64,000 nt of DNA from Geosiphon pyriformis (taxonomy: Eukaryota; Glomeromycota; Glomeromycetes; Archaeosporales; Geosiphonaceae). Shown here piece after piece: positions 1-11,799 of the stretch. How positions within the stretch are numbered: position 1 is the stretch's first letter; every line of letters starts with the position of its first letter. Location: positions 41,951 to 105,950 of the forward strand of contig JAAOMT010000682.1 of NCBI GenBank assembly GCA_016748015.1. Reading direction: 5' to 3'. A program made the position numbers and the translations under genes. The notes beneath the pieces were generated by a model. That model saw only the letters and a list, made by a program, of their open reading frames with translations, was not told where the DNA came from and did not search any database.

Positions 1-760
1 CCCAACAACAATCAGGCACAAACCAACAGTAGACTATTTCAACCAATCTCTCGCAGTCCTGCCCAATTTTGACTAGCACCAACTGGATACCTGAATCAAG
101 CTTTCTATCTTGGTCTCATAGAAGACCAGAGTTTTGATAAATCTATACCTGTGGAAAGAAGGGATGTAGAACAAATTTCCCAATCTTCCAAGCAAACAAA
201 AAACAATATCCCACCAGCTACTATTACTGAGAACACCACCCTAACCGCCATATTTCTTTTTGACATCAATAATTTGAACACTCATAGCCTTTTTAATAGA
301 GCAGCCATCAATTAGGATAAACCAATAATGGCTCTGTACACCAATACTAAAATCAAAAACATAGAAATTAAATTAATTCTCAATAGCAAATCAGCAAACA
401 GTATAATAATGAAACAATTCATAGATTAATTAGGTCACCAAGTAGATCGTGCCACAACTGTCTGAATTATTACCACAGATGACAATACCAAAACCCTAAT
501 CAGAAAAATTGATAACTTCTTTTTTAAAATCAATGGAATCCAAATTCCTACAAAGATCCTGGTCATAAAAGCCACACAATATCAAGTTCTCATCAGAAAT
601 GACTGGTTGGCCAAAGTCCATGTCACTTTTGACTAAAACACACAGGAATTACAGATTACTTTTAATGGACAACATGTCTGAGTTCTGGCTACATGCAAAC
701 ACTTCAAAGTCCAAAGCTTGGAAGAACTGCTAATTAAATTCGAAGACACAATACTACTAC
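1..760 (+). pseudogene. gag tail and aspartic protease of element A
   Basis: The Gln/Asn-rich start resembles the end of gag in the other copies. The retropepsin-like part runs from about 220 to 700. The active-site motif, which in element B reads DSDSAGS, reads NSKSANS here from about 382, so the catalytic Asp codon has become Asn. A later segment, near 560-610, matches the 'QYQ.L..NDWL' strand typical of retroelement proteases. In-frame TAG/TAA codons interrupt it. It would have cut the Gag-Pol polyprotein in the virus-like particle, but this copy is dead. Confidence 0.7.
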
Positions 761-889
761 CAACCATAGAAACCTATTAAGTTTCATGAGCAAATGATTA
801 CCGAGCAGAGTTACTCTCAACACCAACTTAGAAAGAAAAGAGAAAAAGAAAAGCAAAAAAAGAACTACAATTAGCACCTGCAGGCTATT

Positions 890-1660
890 CCACCCCAAGT
901 CAAGGAAGTCAATAGTATCGAACCCTGAAATTAACTTGTGTTGACTGTGAGAAAAAGTTATCTTCTATGGGCACATGTATCAAAGATGATGAAAAATGGC
1001 CAACTACTACCAAACATTACTGCAAACCTTGTGTGTTAGAAAAATTTGGCAGACCAAAATAACAAGACAAATAAGACAATACACTATGTCTTGTCTGTAG
1101 TGAGATCCTGCCAAATAAAAAACTATAGAACAATGTTCCCGGCAGAGGAAGAACATATGATGAAGCATGTTAATACACCATCTTGATCAATGATTGGGTA
1201 CAAAAAGGAACTCCAATCAATGACATCTGGAAATGAGTGTTATGATAATTGGATGGATATTCCCACAATAAACATGAGATTTGGAGAATGGCAAATGCAA
1301 AAGCAGAGAGCACTACAATCAGAAAAATATAGAAAATCAAAAACAACCCCTTATCCCTTCCAGAACACAAATATATTATGACTTTTGACATCTTTAGCAA
1401 CATTGAAAATGATCCAGAATACTTCCACAAGCACTACCAAAACCTGGCACCGACTAGAGAAGAGCAGAAACAAAGATTAGCTGGCTTAAACACAAAACTG
1501 TGTGATCATTGTTTGATCTCTTGTCACTTTCAGTACTGTGATGAATGCAATATTATGTTTAACCTGCCTTCAAGAAAACTATACCTGATCATCAAACTAC
1601 TGAAACCTAAGGTAGAAAAGAAATTAATCACTAAGAACATGTTGTTTTAAAGATCCAACT
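890..1660 (+). pseudogene. cysteine-rich domain of element A pol
   Basis: Cys pairs of the type C-X2-C recur: one group lies at about 925-1110 (CVDCEKKLSSMG, then CKPC, then CLVC). A second group is near 1500-1560 (LCDHC...CHFQYCDEC). The open segment 1378-1650 carries the second group, preceded by an acidic/helical stretch with 'DPEYFHKHYQNLAP'. All other gypsy copies in the window with this part of pol have the same arrangement between protease and dUTPase. I infer zinc binding; the function is unknown. Confidence 0.6.
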
Positions 1661-1739
1661 GAGGATACCAAAACAGAACAGTATCTCATGTATTCCGATT
1701 TATCCAAAAAATTAGAATTAAAATAGTACAGTGACAACG

Positions 1740-2503
1740 AAAAAAAAATCTGCCCCAAAAGAGCACATGACACTGATGCTGGTTTTGACCTATAATATTC
1801 TAGACAATAACCCATAATTATAACCTCACATTCTCTTGTAAAAATAGACCTTAAAATAGTGTTAAAAATTCCTGTTAGTACAATGGTACAAGTTGCCTCT
1901 TAATCTAGTCTAGCCAAGAAAAAAATTGACATAAAAAGAAGAATTATCAATGCCAGTTACATGAGAAACATCATAGTGATGCTACAGAACAATTTGAACA
2001 AATCCTACAAAATAGAATCACAAGAAAAGATTGCCCAAGCTATCTTTCTACTCTTAGTCAAAATACTCCAATTAACTTTAATAACAACCCAAGAAAAATT
2101 AGGCTTCATTGCTCAAGAAATCAATAAATTTGGGTCAAGTAAAAGAGAAAATGTATCAGTTAATTTTACAGAGGAAGACAGTAACAAAGTAAAACTTATC
2201 TACGTCAACACTGTTATTTCTATCCCTCTGTACTGACAATACATTCTTAAAGTGAACAGAACAATCCAAAATCAAGCTCTGTTATTTAAAGTGGACCCCA
2301 AAATCTGTTTTCTAGCCGATGTTATTAACTTATATCTACTAGCAAAGGCCCATAAGCACTTCAAAATCCCTATTCACAATCTGACTGAAGACATTATAGA
2401 AATTCCAGAGAGAATCTTTATTAGTTCTATATTCCCAGATATTCAGAATCCAAATAAACCCCAGCCCATTCCAAAATTTTGCACAATTGTTCTTATTCTG
2501 TGA
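1740..2503 (+). pseudogene. dUTPase-like domain plus beta linker of element A
   Basis: Trimeric dUTPase motifs are recognisable in order. Motif I is TDAGFDL at about 1771-1791. Motif II is 'MVQVAS.SSLAKK' near 1880-1925. Motif III is 'RRIINASYMRNI', with the usual catalytic Asp read as Asn. Motif IV is 'EKIAQAIFLLL' and motif V a degraded glycine-rich tail near 2110-2140. The segment 2252-2503 is a second beta-rich module found after dUTPase in every copy. A dUTPase would keep uracil out of newly made cDNA. This copy has stops and a mutated motif III. Confidence 0.7.
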
Positions 2504-2559
2504 CATTACCTCACAAGTATGGAATCTGCAAAAAAAAAGTTACTTGTTCATGCTAAAAG

Positions 2560-3970
2560 AAATCAATAAACTCAATTTGGGAAACCTAAACACTCTACAA
2601 CAAATGCAACTTAAGGTTTTACTGAACTAATATGCTGATGTCTTTGCCAGTGAAAATGAGTTCAGATGCACTGACATTGTAAAACATTAGATTGATATGG
2701 GAAACACTTAACTTATTAAACAGCGAACTTACCGAGTACCCTATTTGACAACAATCTTATCAAACAAGAAGTCCAATGAATGCTCAACAATGGCTTAATT
2801 AAAAAATTGTTAAGCTTTTGGTTCTCCCCAGTAGTTTTAGTCACCAAAAAAAATGAAAAGATATGATTCTACATGAATTACTAAAAGTTAAATAGCATCA
2901 CCTAAGGAGATAGTTATCCCACTTCCCTTATCCAAGAAATTCTGGACAATCTAGGAAAAAAAAAATAGTTCTCATCATTAAACTTAGCCAGCAGATATTG
3001 GCAGATTGAAATAAATCCCAAAGATAAAAAAAAAACGGCATTTACCACTTGAGATAGAAACTTTGAGTTCAATGTAATATCCTTTGAACTCTACAACACT
3101 CCTGTCATGTTCCAATGTCTTATGGATGTCGTGTACAAAAAAATTCTTTGGAAATCAGTTGTAGTTTACTTAAACAACACAAATGTGTTCTTTGAAACAT
3201 TTGACAATCATCTGCTGCACCTTCAACAAGTCTTCGAACATCTTTGAAATGCCGAATTAAAACTCAATCCTGAGAAATGTTTCTTTGGGAAAACCAAGTT
3301 GAAATTCCTAGGACACATGATTGGCAAAGATGAAATCAAATCCAACCCAGACAAGATTCAAAAAGTTAAAGATTTCCCAGTCCCAATCAACCTTCAAGAG
3401 TTATGAGAATTTTTAGGATTGGCAGGATACTACTGCCAATTTATCAAAGGGTTTTCAACTATCACAAAACTCCTTTACTATTTGTTGTCCAAATACATGC
3501 CATACCTGTGGAAGGAAGATCAACAAAAAGCTTTTGACTATCTCAAGCAGCAACTGATCACATCTTTAATATTGATCTGCCCCAATTTCACTAAATGTTT
3601 TATTGTCACTACAGATGCCTTGAAGAATGCATTAGAAGCCATCTTGTTACAAATAGAATCAGACAACAGAGAACATTCAATCATGTATGCTAGTTGTAGC
3701 ACAAGTTTAGCTGAGAAAATCTACAGTGCAATGGATCTAGAATGCCTTACCATTTATTGGGCAATACAAATATGAAAACACTACCTCAGTCAACCATTTA
3801 ACTTATATACAGATCATAAAAAACTTATTTAATTACTCAATAACTCACAACTGGAAGAAAAATATGCAAGATGGAATACTTATTTGCAGCAATTTCTATT
3901 CAAAGTTTATTACAAAGAAGGATCTAAGAACACCAATGTTGACAGTTTGTCGAGAATACCACAGACCTAA
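2560..3970 (+). pseudogene. reverse transcriptase and RNase H of element A
   Basis: Ty3/gypsy RT blocks are visible: 'VVLVTKKN' near 2830, 'SLNLASRYWQI' (Asp to Asn in motif A), and the catalytic box YLNN at 3167-3178 where YLDD is expected. 'LKFLGHMI' and the 'AGYYCQFIKGFS' helix are well kept in the open segment 3419-3775. RNase H follows with a 'TTDALKNALEAILLQ' core and the terminal 'NTNVDSLSR' near 3930-3955. Both RT box aspartates are lost and several TAA/TGA stops are present. Confidence 0.85.
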
Positions 3971-4079
3971 TCCCAAACCCATGGACACATTCACTTATCA
4001 ATGACTATATCAGTACCTATTGACACTATGTTTCAAGGAGATATTATCTCAATAGAAACAAAGTATCATATAAAAACAA

Positions 4080-5348
4080 GCCCAAAATTATTTTATTTAA
4101 GACAACCAACTATATCAACAAGAATGCTGAAACCACTCTATCTCACAACAAGTTATAAAGAACAATGAAAAGAAAACTATATTACATAGTATGCATTCTG
4201 ATCCAACCATAGAACACTTTAACAAAGATATTACTCTCAAAAAAACCCTAAATTTATACTATTGGCCAATGATACACAAAGACATTTTCAAATATGTGCT
4301 TAATTATGACTTATGCCAGTAAAAAGAAGGAGCAAGATCAATAGAACCACTTTGACCCATTCCAATTGAAAATCTATTTAATAGAATTGGAATCAATTTG
4401 GTTGGACCTCTCTCAATTACATCCCAAGGAAATTGCTATATCACTGTAGCCATAGACTATTTTACAAAATGGCCAGAAGCCAGAGCAATTCAAGTGGCTG
4501 ATGCCAAAACAGTAGCCGAATTTGTGCATCAAGACCTAATTTGCTGACATAGATGTCTAAAAGAATTATTATCTAATCAGAGAACACATTTTGTTAATAA
4601 TACATTAACTGAACTAAGCCAATGATTTGGAATAAAATGACTCTTATTGTCACCATACCACTCACAAATAAATAGACTGGTAGAACAATTTAACTGAACA
4701 CTGTGCAAAGCACTAGCAAAAATAAGTCATAAAAACAAACAAGAATGAGACATATTTATATCTTCTGTATTCTTTGCATACCAAATATTGAAACAAAATA
4801 TGACTTAGTTTACACCATTTGAACTAGTTTATAGAAAAAAAGCTACATTACCAATTAAACAAGTGATACTATCATACCTAACAAAAACAATCAACAAAGA
4901 GAATTTTGAAGCTACTTTACACCAAAAAACATACCAGTTAATAGAAACATTAAAAAACAATTGAAGAACAGCAGCTGACAATATTAGTTACATTCAAGAA
5001 TAACAAAAAAAAAGACATAATAACTGCCTACCAAAACAACCAATGGAATTCAAGATTGGAGACCAAGTACTGTTACATAGTACAAAAGCTAAGAAACAGT
5101 GGAGTGGAAAGTTCGACTTAAAGTGAGATAATCCATTTTACATATACAAAGCTTTAGGAAATGAAGCTTACAAATTACAATTGGAAGACAGAATTTTAAA
5201 GAGAGTAGCACATGGAAATCAGTTAAAAATTTATCATACAAAACAGGAATCATCATTATCAGTACCTCAGCTAGGAACACAAAATTCATTAATCAGACCA
5301 GAAAATATACCACGAAATCTAGAACCAATCATTATTATTGAAACATAG
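4080..5348 (+). pseudogene. integrase of element A
   Basis: The HHCC region is decayed (His at 4195 and 4211, Cys partly lost). The core shows 'GINLVGPLSITSQGNCYI' with Asp to Asn at the first catalytic position. 'LLSNQRTHFVNN' has Asp to Asn at the second. 'INRLVEQFN' keeps the catalytic Glu. The C-terminal 'FKIGDQVLLH' and 'GNEAYKLQLED' blocks are the usual DNA-binding part. Many TGA/TAA codons stand at Trp, Gln or Arg positions. Confidence 0.8.
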
Positions 5349-5353
5349 ACAAT

Positions 5354-6180
5354 GTGCAGCAAATTAAATTAAGGAATTCAAATATATATAGCATTCAAAA
5401 AACAGCAAGAAATAATAAAACTTTCAACATAGACCTGTCAAATCAAATTCTACAACTTTTGAAACAACTATTTGACACAATTCAACAATCTTCTGCTCAA
5501 ATAGAAGTGACAATTAATAAAGAAAAAATATGCTATAAAAATAGGAGCAAAAAAAAGATGGGTGTGAGTTCAACTAGAACTAACTTTTTCCATCCCTACA
5601 CTCTGCCCAAGAAAAGAATTTTACAAAAAAAAATTAAATCATCTCAGACAAAGCTTGAAGAAAGCATGGAAGAATGAGAAAAAGTTTATAAAAGAAGATA
5701 CTTGGTCTCCAAGCTTGAAAAAATTAAAGAAGCTTTAGCTTATAGAATCAATCTTCCTGAAACAGGAGAATAGACACCAGACAATACAAAGAAATGAAAA
5801 GAAAAACTTTCTCCAGCTTATTGATTCTACAAAATAGATAAACAATTAAACTTAAAGATACCATATGGAGACTTCAGCCAGAAAACTTTCAACAAAAAAG
5901 CAATGCAACAAGTAGAAAAATTTGTAGAAAAAAGCAATTTGACCCTATATTACAAAGCAGCATATCGACTATATATTACTTTCCAACTTTGTCCAAATAT
6001 ATTGTTGTATGGATCTATAAAGATGATAACAGTTAACAACATAGGACAAATTACCAATTGACAGTTTGAAAACCTACAAAAAACAATATTTGACATAACC
6101 ATTAAATATTACATAAATGAAAATATAGAAACAGATACATATAATTTCACAAGAGCTCAATTCTAAAAAAAAGAGGAATA
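5354..6180 (+). pseudogene. ORF3 of element A (unknown protein after integrase)
   Basis: A frame broken by few stops lies between integrase and the 3' LTR. The segment 5354-5677 (107 codons) is lysine-rich. The later part, about 5815-6150, holds 'FYKIDKQLNLK', 'KTFNKKAMQQVEKF', 'YKAAYRLYITFQLC' and 'NNIGQIT'. The same blocks occur at this position in B and C and, more distantly, in gypsy-5 and gypsy-6, so it is a real element-encoded protein. I see no membrane segment, signal peptide or Cys cluster, which speaks against an envelope protein. The function is unknown. Confidence 0.65.
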
Positions 6181-6181
6181 A

Positions 6182-7074
6182 TGTTACTTGAGTAAAGAAA
6201 CCAATCTGAAGTTATGAAAAAACATGACCAGAACATGACATAACACAGAATAGCACATAATAACATTGGATAATGTGTTATAACTTAGAATAGTACAGAA
6301 TAATATGTTATAACATAGGATAACACAGAATAACATAACAAAACAATCAGAAGTAATCCTGTAAAACCAAAAGAATATATAAAAACAAGTAGCTATAAAA
6401 GGGAGAAAAACAGGACAGATAGATATGAACCACTAGACAAGAATCAAATATCCCTCCTCTTCATCATTTATCATATTCATCTTCTGAAATAAATCAATTA
6501 TTAAGAAATCAGAATTCTGAATTCATGTTCTCAAACTTAGTGAATTTTATGTGAACTAATCATTATTTTGTACCTTTGTTCCAGGACAGATGCTCTTAGC
6601 ATAATCACCTCAAACCATTAATGATTTGGACCAATTGCTCTTGATTACAGCAATTGACGATACCAATTTTTTTTTTTTTCTTTCTTTTATTTATTTTGTG
6701 GAGTGACAATATAGTAAAATCAACTGTCTGAGAATAGATTTTGTGATAGTCTGGTAAAAGAAAGAAGCTTCCTCTAGGTTTTTGGATATTAACATTATCT
6801 TAATAGCTTACCAGAAAAATGAAAAGACAATGCCAGACTCTAATGACTGCGCTTGTTAGCTCGGAGAAGAAAGCTCACCTTTATAAGAAGTTGCAATCAA
6901 TGAGAACCAAAACTCTGTGTTTTATAACCAAAGAACTCAATGGGTAAATTCACAACCAGTAGATAAGACCTTCAGAGACTGATAATCAAGACTAAGCCAA
7001 TGGAATTACATGAATTATGCATTGAGAGCACTAAACATTATCATTTCTCTACTTTACCAAGTTTACTCATAACA
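6182..7074 (+). repeat. 3' LTR of element A (family II)
   Basis: It begins TGTTACTTGAG directly after an A/G-rich tract that could be the polypurine tract (6164-6179), and ends CATAACA. The U3 part (6236-6340) is made of short imperfect TAACACAGAATA-type repeats, which are also found inverted in the LTRs of element C. TATA-like TATATAAAAA lies at about 6375-6384. Beyond U3 the sequence has diverged from C, so the right border is less certain. Confidence 0.65.
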
Positions 7075-7640
7075 ATGGTCAGGCCATAAAACTGATCCTA
7101 GATAGTGATTCAGCAGGCAGCATTATTACATGACAATTCATGGACCAATTAGATCACCAAGTTGATTGTGCTGCCAGCACCAAAATCATAATAGCCAATG
7201 GAGCAATCAAAATTCTAATTGGTGAAATTGATGACCTACTTATCAAAATCAATGGCATCATAGTACTTATCAAAGTTCTTGTGATGGAAGCAATACAGTA
7301 CCAAGCACTCATTGGCAACAACTGGTTGTTTAAAACCAATGTAATACTTGATTGGAATATACAGAAGCTTCAACTTAGCCAGAATGGTTGATACACATGT
7401 GTACCAGTCATGTGTGGCCACTTCAAGCCTATCATTACACCATCAGCACCCCTTATCGAGTTCAATAATGAAGAAAAAAAACTGACCTGGGAAGCCTATC
7501 AAATTTCTTGGGCTGATAACGACCACAATGAGCTACCACCAGTTCTAAACTGGAAAGAAAAAAACAAAGAAAAAGAGAAAAAAAAAGGAAACATACCTAA
7601 AAAGACCAACAACAAACTGGAAACTAGTGGCTAGAGAAGT
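7075..7640 (+). pseudogene. aspartic protease of element B
   Basis: This is the best kept protease active site of the gypsy copies here: DSDSAGS at 7101-7121, followed by 'SIIT' and a TGA where Trp, Arg or Tyr stands in relatives. The open segment 7140-7391 covers the flap and the 'QYQALIGNNWL' strand. The acidic linker 7410-7634 leads into the cysteine-rich domain. Gag is missing upstream because element A is inserted here. Confidence 0.75.
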
Positions 7641-8599
7641 CCATACTCCAATACCAGATCAGAACCACCTTATATTTCTCTCAAATGCAAAGACTACAAG
7701 AAGAAACTGTTTTCAATGGAAGCTTGGATTGCACCCAACAAAGATTACTGAATACAAATCCACTATTACTGCAAGCCATGCCACAAAAAATAGTACAGCT
7801 ATCCAAAATGACAAGGCAAGTGGAACAACAAACCATGTCTCACTTGTGGAGAACAGTTGCTTGATAAAAAAATATGGAATAACATTTCTGATTAAGGAGG
7901 AATGTGCAATGCTTTGTGTTAATACATGATCCTTATAAGTGACTGGGTCAGTTGTGGCACTTCTATTACTGCAGCCTGACATTGAGCAATAACTCGGTTG
8001 GATGGTTATCCACATAATGAAAACAAGATTTGGCAGATAGCAAATGCCAAATTTGAAGGAGCCATGTCTAGCAAAATATTGGAAATCAAAAATAATTCTT
8101 CAGAACCAGTTGACATTGTCCTTATTCCAAATTCTAATGCTTTTCTCAACATAGAAACAGGCCCAGAAGAGTTTCATGAGCACTATCAGAATTTAGCACC
8201 CACAAAAGAAGAACAGAAACAGCACTTAGAAAAAATAAACACCTGATTATGTGACTACTGTTTGATTCCATGTGACTTTCAATATTGTAATAAGTGTGAC
8301 CTCATTTATAATCCACCACCACACATGATCTACACAATTCCAAAGGAAGAAGAACCAATTAGCAGCTGTGCATTAGAATCAGAATCAATTTTCAATTTTG
8401 ATTCAAACTCTGACAATGATGACAACAAAAACACTGGTTTCAGCTCTGCTCAATATGGCAACAAAAATAACAATGATCTGAACTCTAATTCAAACCCCAA
8501 AATATTCATTGCACTTTCTGACCTCTCTAAGAAGCAGAAACTAAAATGGTTTAGTGACAATAATAAGGGTATTATGCCAGAATGTACACATAATACTAA
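7640..8599 (+). pseudogene. cysteine-rich domain of element B pol
   Basis: The domain layout matches element A: 'LKCKDYKKK', 'YYCKPCHKK' and 'CLTCGEQL' (one Cys replaced by Tyr), then about 80 residues of helix, then 'EEFHEHYQNLAPTKEEQKQHLE'. After a stop comes 'LCDYCLIPCDFQYCNKCD' at about 8245-8300. The tail to 8599 is Ser/Asn/Asp-rich. A stop at 8245-8247 splits segments 7998-8246 and 8262-8636. The solo LTR interrupts it at 8599/8600, just before dUTPase motif I. Confidence 0.6.
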
Positions 8600-9506
8600 T
8601 GTTACAAGTGATTATTTGGGGTCTCAAATCAAATAACAAATCTGTAACTTGGTGCTCAATTGCTTGAATGATATGAGTAATATCTAAAAATTGTTTGTAT
8701 TTGAAGGTTTTGTTCGAATTCTTTGTATAATGGACAGAGATTCAATAGTTGTTTTTAGTAGCCTCCCAGAATTGCAATTCTGTCAAATTTTTTTCTTAGC
8801 ATAGTGACCAGTAATCCTCCTAGTAAGCTATCCTCAAATCTATGAGTGTTCTATTTTTGTTTCACAGGTCTTTTACCAGTCCTTATAATGTTTTTATCTC
8901 AGCACTTTTAATCTTTTTAATCAAAACAAAAGAAACAACAAAAGAAAATAAAATAAAAAAAAATAAAAAAATAAAGAAAATAAAATAAGAAATATGTGTT
9001 CTGTTAATAGCCGTGATCAAGAGCTATTGTGCCAGCAGGTTAAATAGTGGATAATAACATGGATTTAAGGATAATGAATGATTTTATTAATATGAAAGCA
9101 ATTTCACTTCAAGTTATAGTATTCTATTTTTTGAAGGAAGGGTATTTAATAATTATGACCTGTGAGTCTAATTAACTCTAAAAGTCCTATTGACTCTCAG
9201 TCTTCTTAACTTTGAGCCTAATTAACTAATTTTTTAGCTTCTGATACTACTGCTATATATACATAATTAAGATTTCTCAATTCCTCAATTCTTTACACTA
9301 GAAATTCTGGAATTCTTAGAATCCTGCAATTCCTTTGAGAGAAATTCTGGAATTCTGGAATCTTGCAATTTCTCATATAAGAATTCTGAAATTCTTGGAA
9401 TCCTGCAATTCTTCTGAGAAAAATCCTGGAATTCCACATTTATTACGTTTATTTTGACTGGCTAATTAATGTACTAATATTTAATTCCTATATTTTATGA
9501 GTAATA
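8600..9506 (-). repeat. solo LTR of family II, inserted in element B
   Basis: It runs from TGTTACAAGTG at 8600 to GTAATA at 9501-9506. It matches the R/U5 half of the element C LTRs ('AACAAATCTGTAACTTGGTG', 'TTTGTATAATGGACAGAGATT'). The flanks are CTAA (8596-8599) and CTGA (9507-9510), a four-base duplication with one G-to-A change. Element B reads straight across once it is removed (ACATAATACT then GATGCAAAG). A lone LTR of this kind usually remains after recombination between the two LTRs of a full element. Confidence 0.85.
9300..9440. repeat. tandem repeat, about 40 bp unit, in the solo LTR
   Basis: Roughly three and a half imperfect copies of a 39-40 bp unit built around GAAATTCTGGAATTCTTGGAATCCTGCAATTC. 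The unit contains the smaller palindromic GAATTC. It lies in what would be U3 of the minus-oriented LTR. The other family II LTRs in the window do not have this array at the same position. Confidence 0.75.
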
Positions 9507-10254
9507 CTGATGCAAAGTTTAATCTGAGATATTTGAAAAAAGATGTCATCAAATTAGAACCACATTCTCACACATGCATTGATCTCAAAATAGCACTGGA
9601 AATTTTAGCAACAACAATAGTTCAACTAGCATTCAGAAATAGTCTGGCAAAAAAGGGAATCAACATTAAAAGAAGAATAATTAATACAAGATATGTAGAA
9701 AATATTATTGCAATGCTACAAAATAACTCAGAAAAGGCCTATATTATAGAACTAAACAAAAAGATAGCACAGGCAATATTTCTGCCTTTGGTTAAAATAG
9801 CTCAATTAGTATTATTAGAAAGCAAAGAAAAATTAAGGATTACAGCTAAAAAAATACAGGAGTTTGGATTCACGAATAAAATAGACATACCAGTTAATAT
9901 GGCAGAGGAAAAAATTGTTAACAAAAGAGAAATTATCTCCACCTGTTAATCAATTTTTATTCCACTATATAATCAGTACATGTTAACTATAAAAAAAAAG
10001 TGAAGGATCAAGCTCAGTTGTTTAAAGCAGAAACAATCATATGTGAATCAGAAAAGATTGGACTCACCAATCTCTATATACCAGCCAAAAGCCCTAAAAA
10101 TATCAAAATTCTAATATATAATACTATTGGAAATGTTATCAAAATCTCAGAAGAAACAATTATTGGATATTTAACCACTGAAGTTGAGGATCAACTACTA
10201 AACCATATTCCAGATTTTCTACAACTGTGCAGATATGTAAATATCATATCTTAA
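9507..10254 (+). pseudogene. dUTPase-like domain plus beta linker of element B
   Basis: Motif I reads TDAKFNL (about 9507-9528) with the Asp changed to Asn. Motif II 'TIVQLAFRNSLAKKGI' is kept. Motif III reads 'RRIINTRYVENI', with Asn in place of the catalytic Asp. Motif IV 'KKIAQAIFLPL' and a decayed motif V 'KKIQEFGFTNK' follow. The segment 9497-9949 is nearly open. Stops and Lys-rich drift separate it from the linker module 10000-10254 ('TICESEKIGLTNLYIPAK'). Confidence 0.75.
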
Positions 10255-10329
10255 ACAATATATAGTTGAAAAGAATGTTATCTGCTCTAACCAGAACAAT
10301 TGGAACAGATGAACTTAAGAAATTTAGAC

Positions 10330-11700
10330 TCACTTTAATGGATGCAACTCAAGAAGTTACTCAACAACTTTAATGACATCTTTGCCAGTGAAAATGAATT
10401 TGGCAGAACTGATATTATCCAATATTAGATCAAGACTAAAGATACAATGCCAATTAAACAAAGAGCATACAGAGTACCACCAGCCAGCCATGAGATTATT
10501 CATCAAAAAATCAATCAGATGCTTGACAATAAGCTAATTCAGCCATTAATAAGCCTATGGTCATTACCAGTAGTACTAGTTCATAAGAAAAATGGGAAAA
10601 TCCACTTTTGTGTAAATTACCGAAAACTGAATAGAATAACAAAAGAAGATAGCTACCTAACTCCAAAGATCTAAAAACTGTTTGATGCTTTTGGAAGAAA
10701 GAAATGGTTCTCAACTTTGGACTTAGACAGTGGTTACTGGCAAGTAGCCATAAAACCGAAAGATAAAAAGAAAACAGCTTTTACAACATAAAAAGAGAAT
10801 TTTAAGTTCAAAGTAATGCCATTTGGCTTGATGAATGCTCCAGCAACATTCCAACAGCTAATGGAAATTGTCTATACTAGACTACTGTGAAAATCAGTAG
10901 TTGTTTATTTAGACAACACCAATGTGTTTTCCAATACATTTGATGGCTATCTATATTATCTTCAACAAGTGTTTGAAAGATTAAGAAAAGCAGAATTGAA
11001 ATTAAATGCAACCAAGTGTTTTTTTGACAAGACAGAATTGAAATTCTTGGAACATATTATAAGCAAAAATGACATTAAAACAGATCCAGATAAAATTGCA
11101 ATAGTAAAAAACTTTTCAGTACCAACCAACTTGACAGAACTGAGAGCATTTTTGGAATTTGCAAGCTATTATTGCTGCTTTATCAAGAATTTTTCTAAAC
11201 TGGCTTAGCCACTTCATCAGCTACAAACCAAAAATGTGAAATACAAATAGACAGAAGCTTAACAAAAAGCTTTTGACATATTGAGTAGAAAGCTTATTCA
11301 AGCTCTAGTATTGATGTATTCAGATTACAGCAAACCATTTATTATCATCACCAATATATTAGATCAAGCATTAAAAGCAGTACTATTACAAAAGAAACTA
11401 GATAGAAGAGAACATCTGGTAGCATACACCAGCCAAAGCTTGAGTTCAGCAGAAAAAAACTATGGAACACCAGCACTAAAACACTTAGCAATCTATTGGA
11501 CAGTTATAAAATGGAGAGAATACTTAAACCAGAAATTTAATATATACACTGATCATAAAAGATTGACTTCAATCCAGAAACAAGAATTTGGAGATAATTG
11601 CCATATTCGATAAAAAATAGAACTTTTATTATTTAATTATACAATACATTACAAAAAGGGAAAAAAAATGGAAATGTTGACAGTTTGTTACAAATGAGAC
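10330..11700 (+). pseudogene. reverse transcriptase and RNase H of element B
   Basis: A well recognisable gypsy RT: 'SHEIIHQKINQMLDNKLIQP', 'VLVHKKNGKIHFCVNYRKLNR', motif A 'STLDLDSGYWQVAI' with Asp kept, and the catalytic box YLDN at 10906-10917 (second Asp lost). 'TELKFLEHII' and 'FASYYCCFIKNFS' follow. RNase H runs through 11281-11613 ('PFIIITNILDQALKAVLL', 'YTDHKRLTSIQ') to 'NVDSL' near 11670-11686, where one base seems inserted. Stops occur at 10672 and 11206 among others. Confidence 0.85.
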
Positions 11701-11799
11701 AAATCTAAAAACATTTCAACCCAAAAATATAACAAAATCCAAACAGTCAAAACCAAAAATATAACAAAAAATGAACACACAAAAATATTAACAACTCCA

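Larger units (their letters stand above)
1..7074 (+). mobile_element. Ty3/gypsy retrotransposon A (family II), 5' end off-window
   Basis: The visible domain order is gag tail, aspartic protease, cysteine-rich domain, dUTPase, reverse transcriptase/RNase H, integrase, ORF3 and 3' LTR, which is the Ty3/gypsy order with two extra modules. The 5' LTR and most of gag lie left of the window. Every reading frame is broken by stops and frameshifts. The 3' LTR ends at CATAACA (7068-7074) and the next base already matches the protease of element B, so A is inserted into B. The flanking duplication cannot be checked because the left end is missing. Confidence 0.85.

Noticed and set aside
9300-9440. CRISPR-like array
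   Set aside because: The units are adjacent and imperfect with no unique spacers, lie within an LTR, and the genome is eukaryotic.
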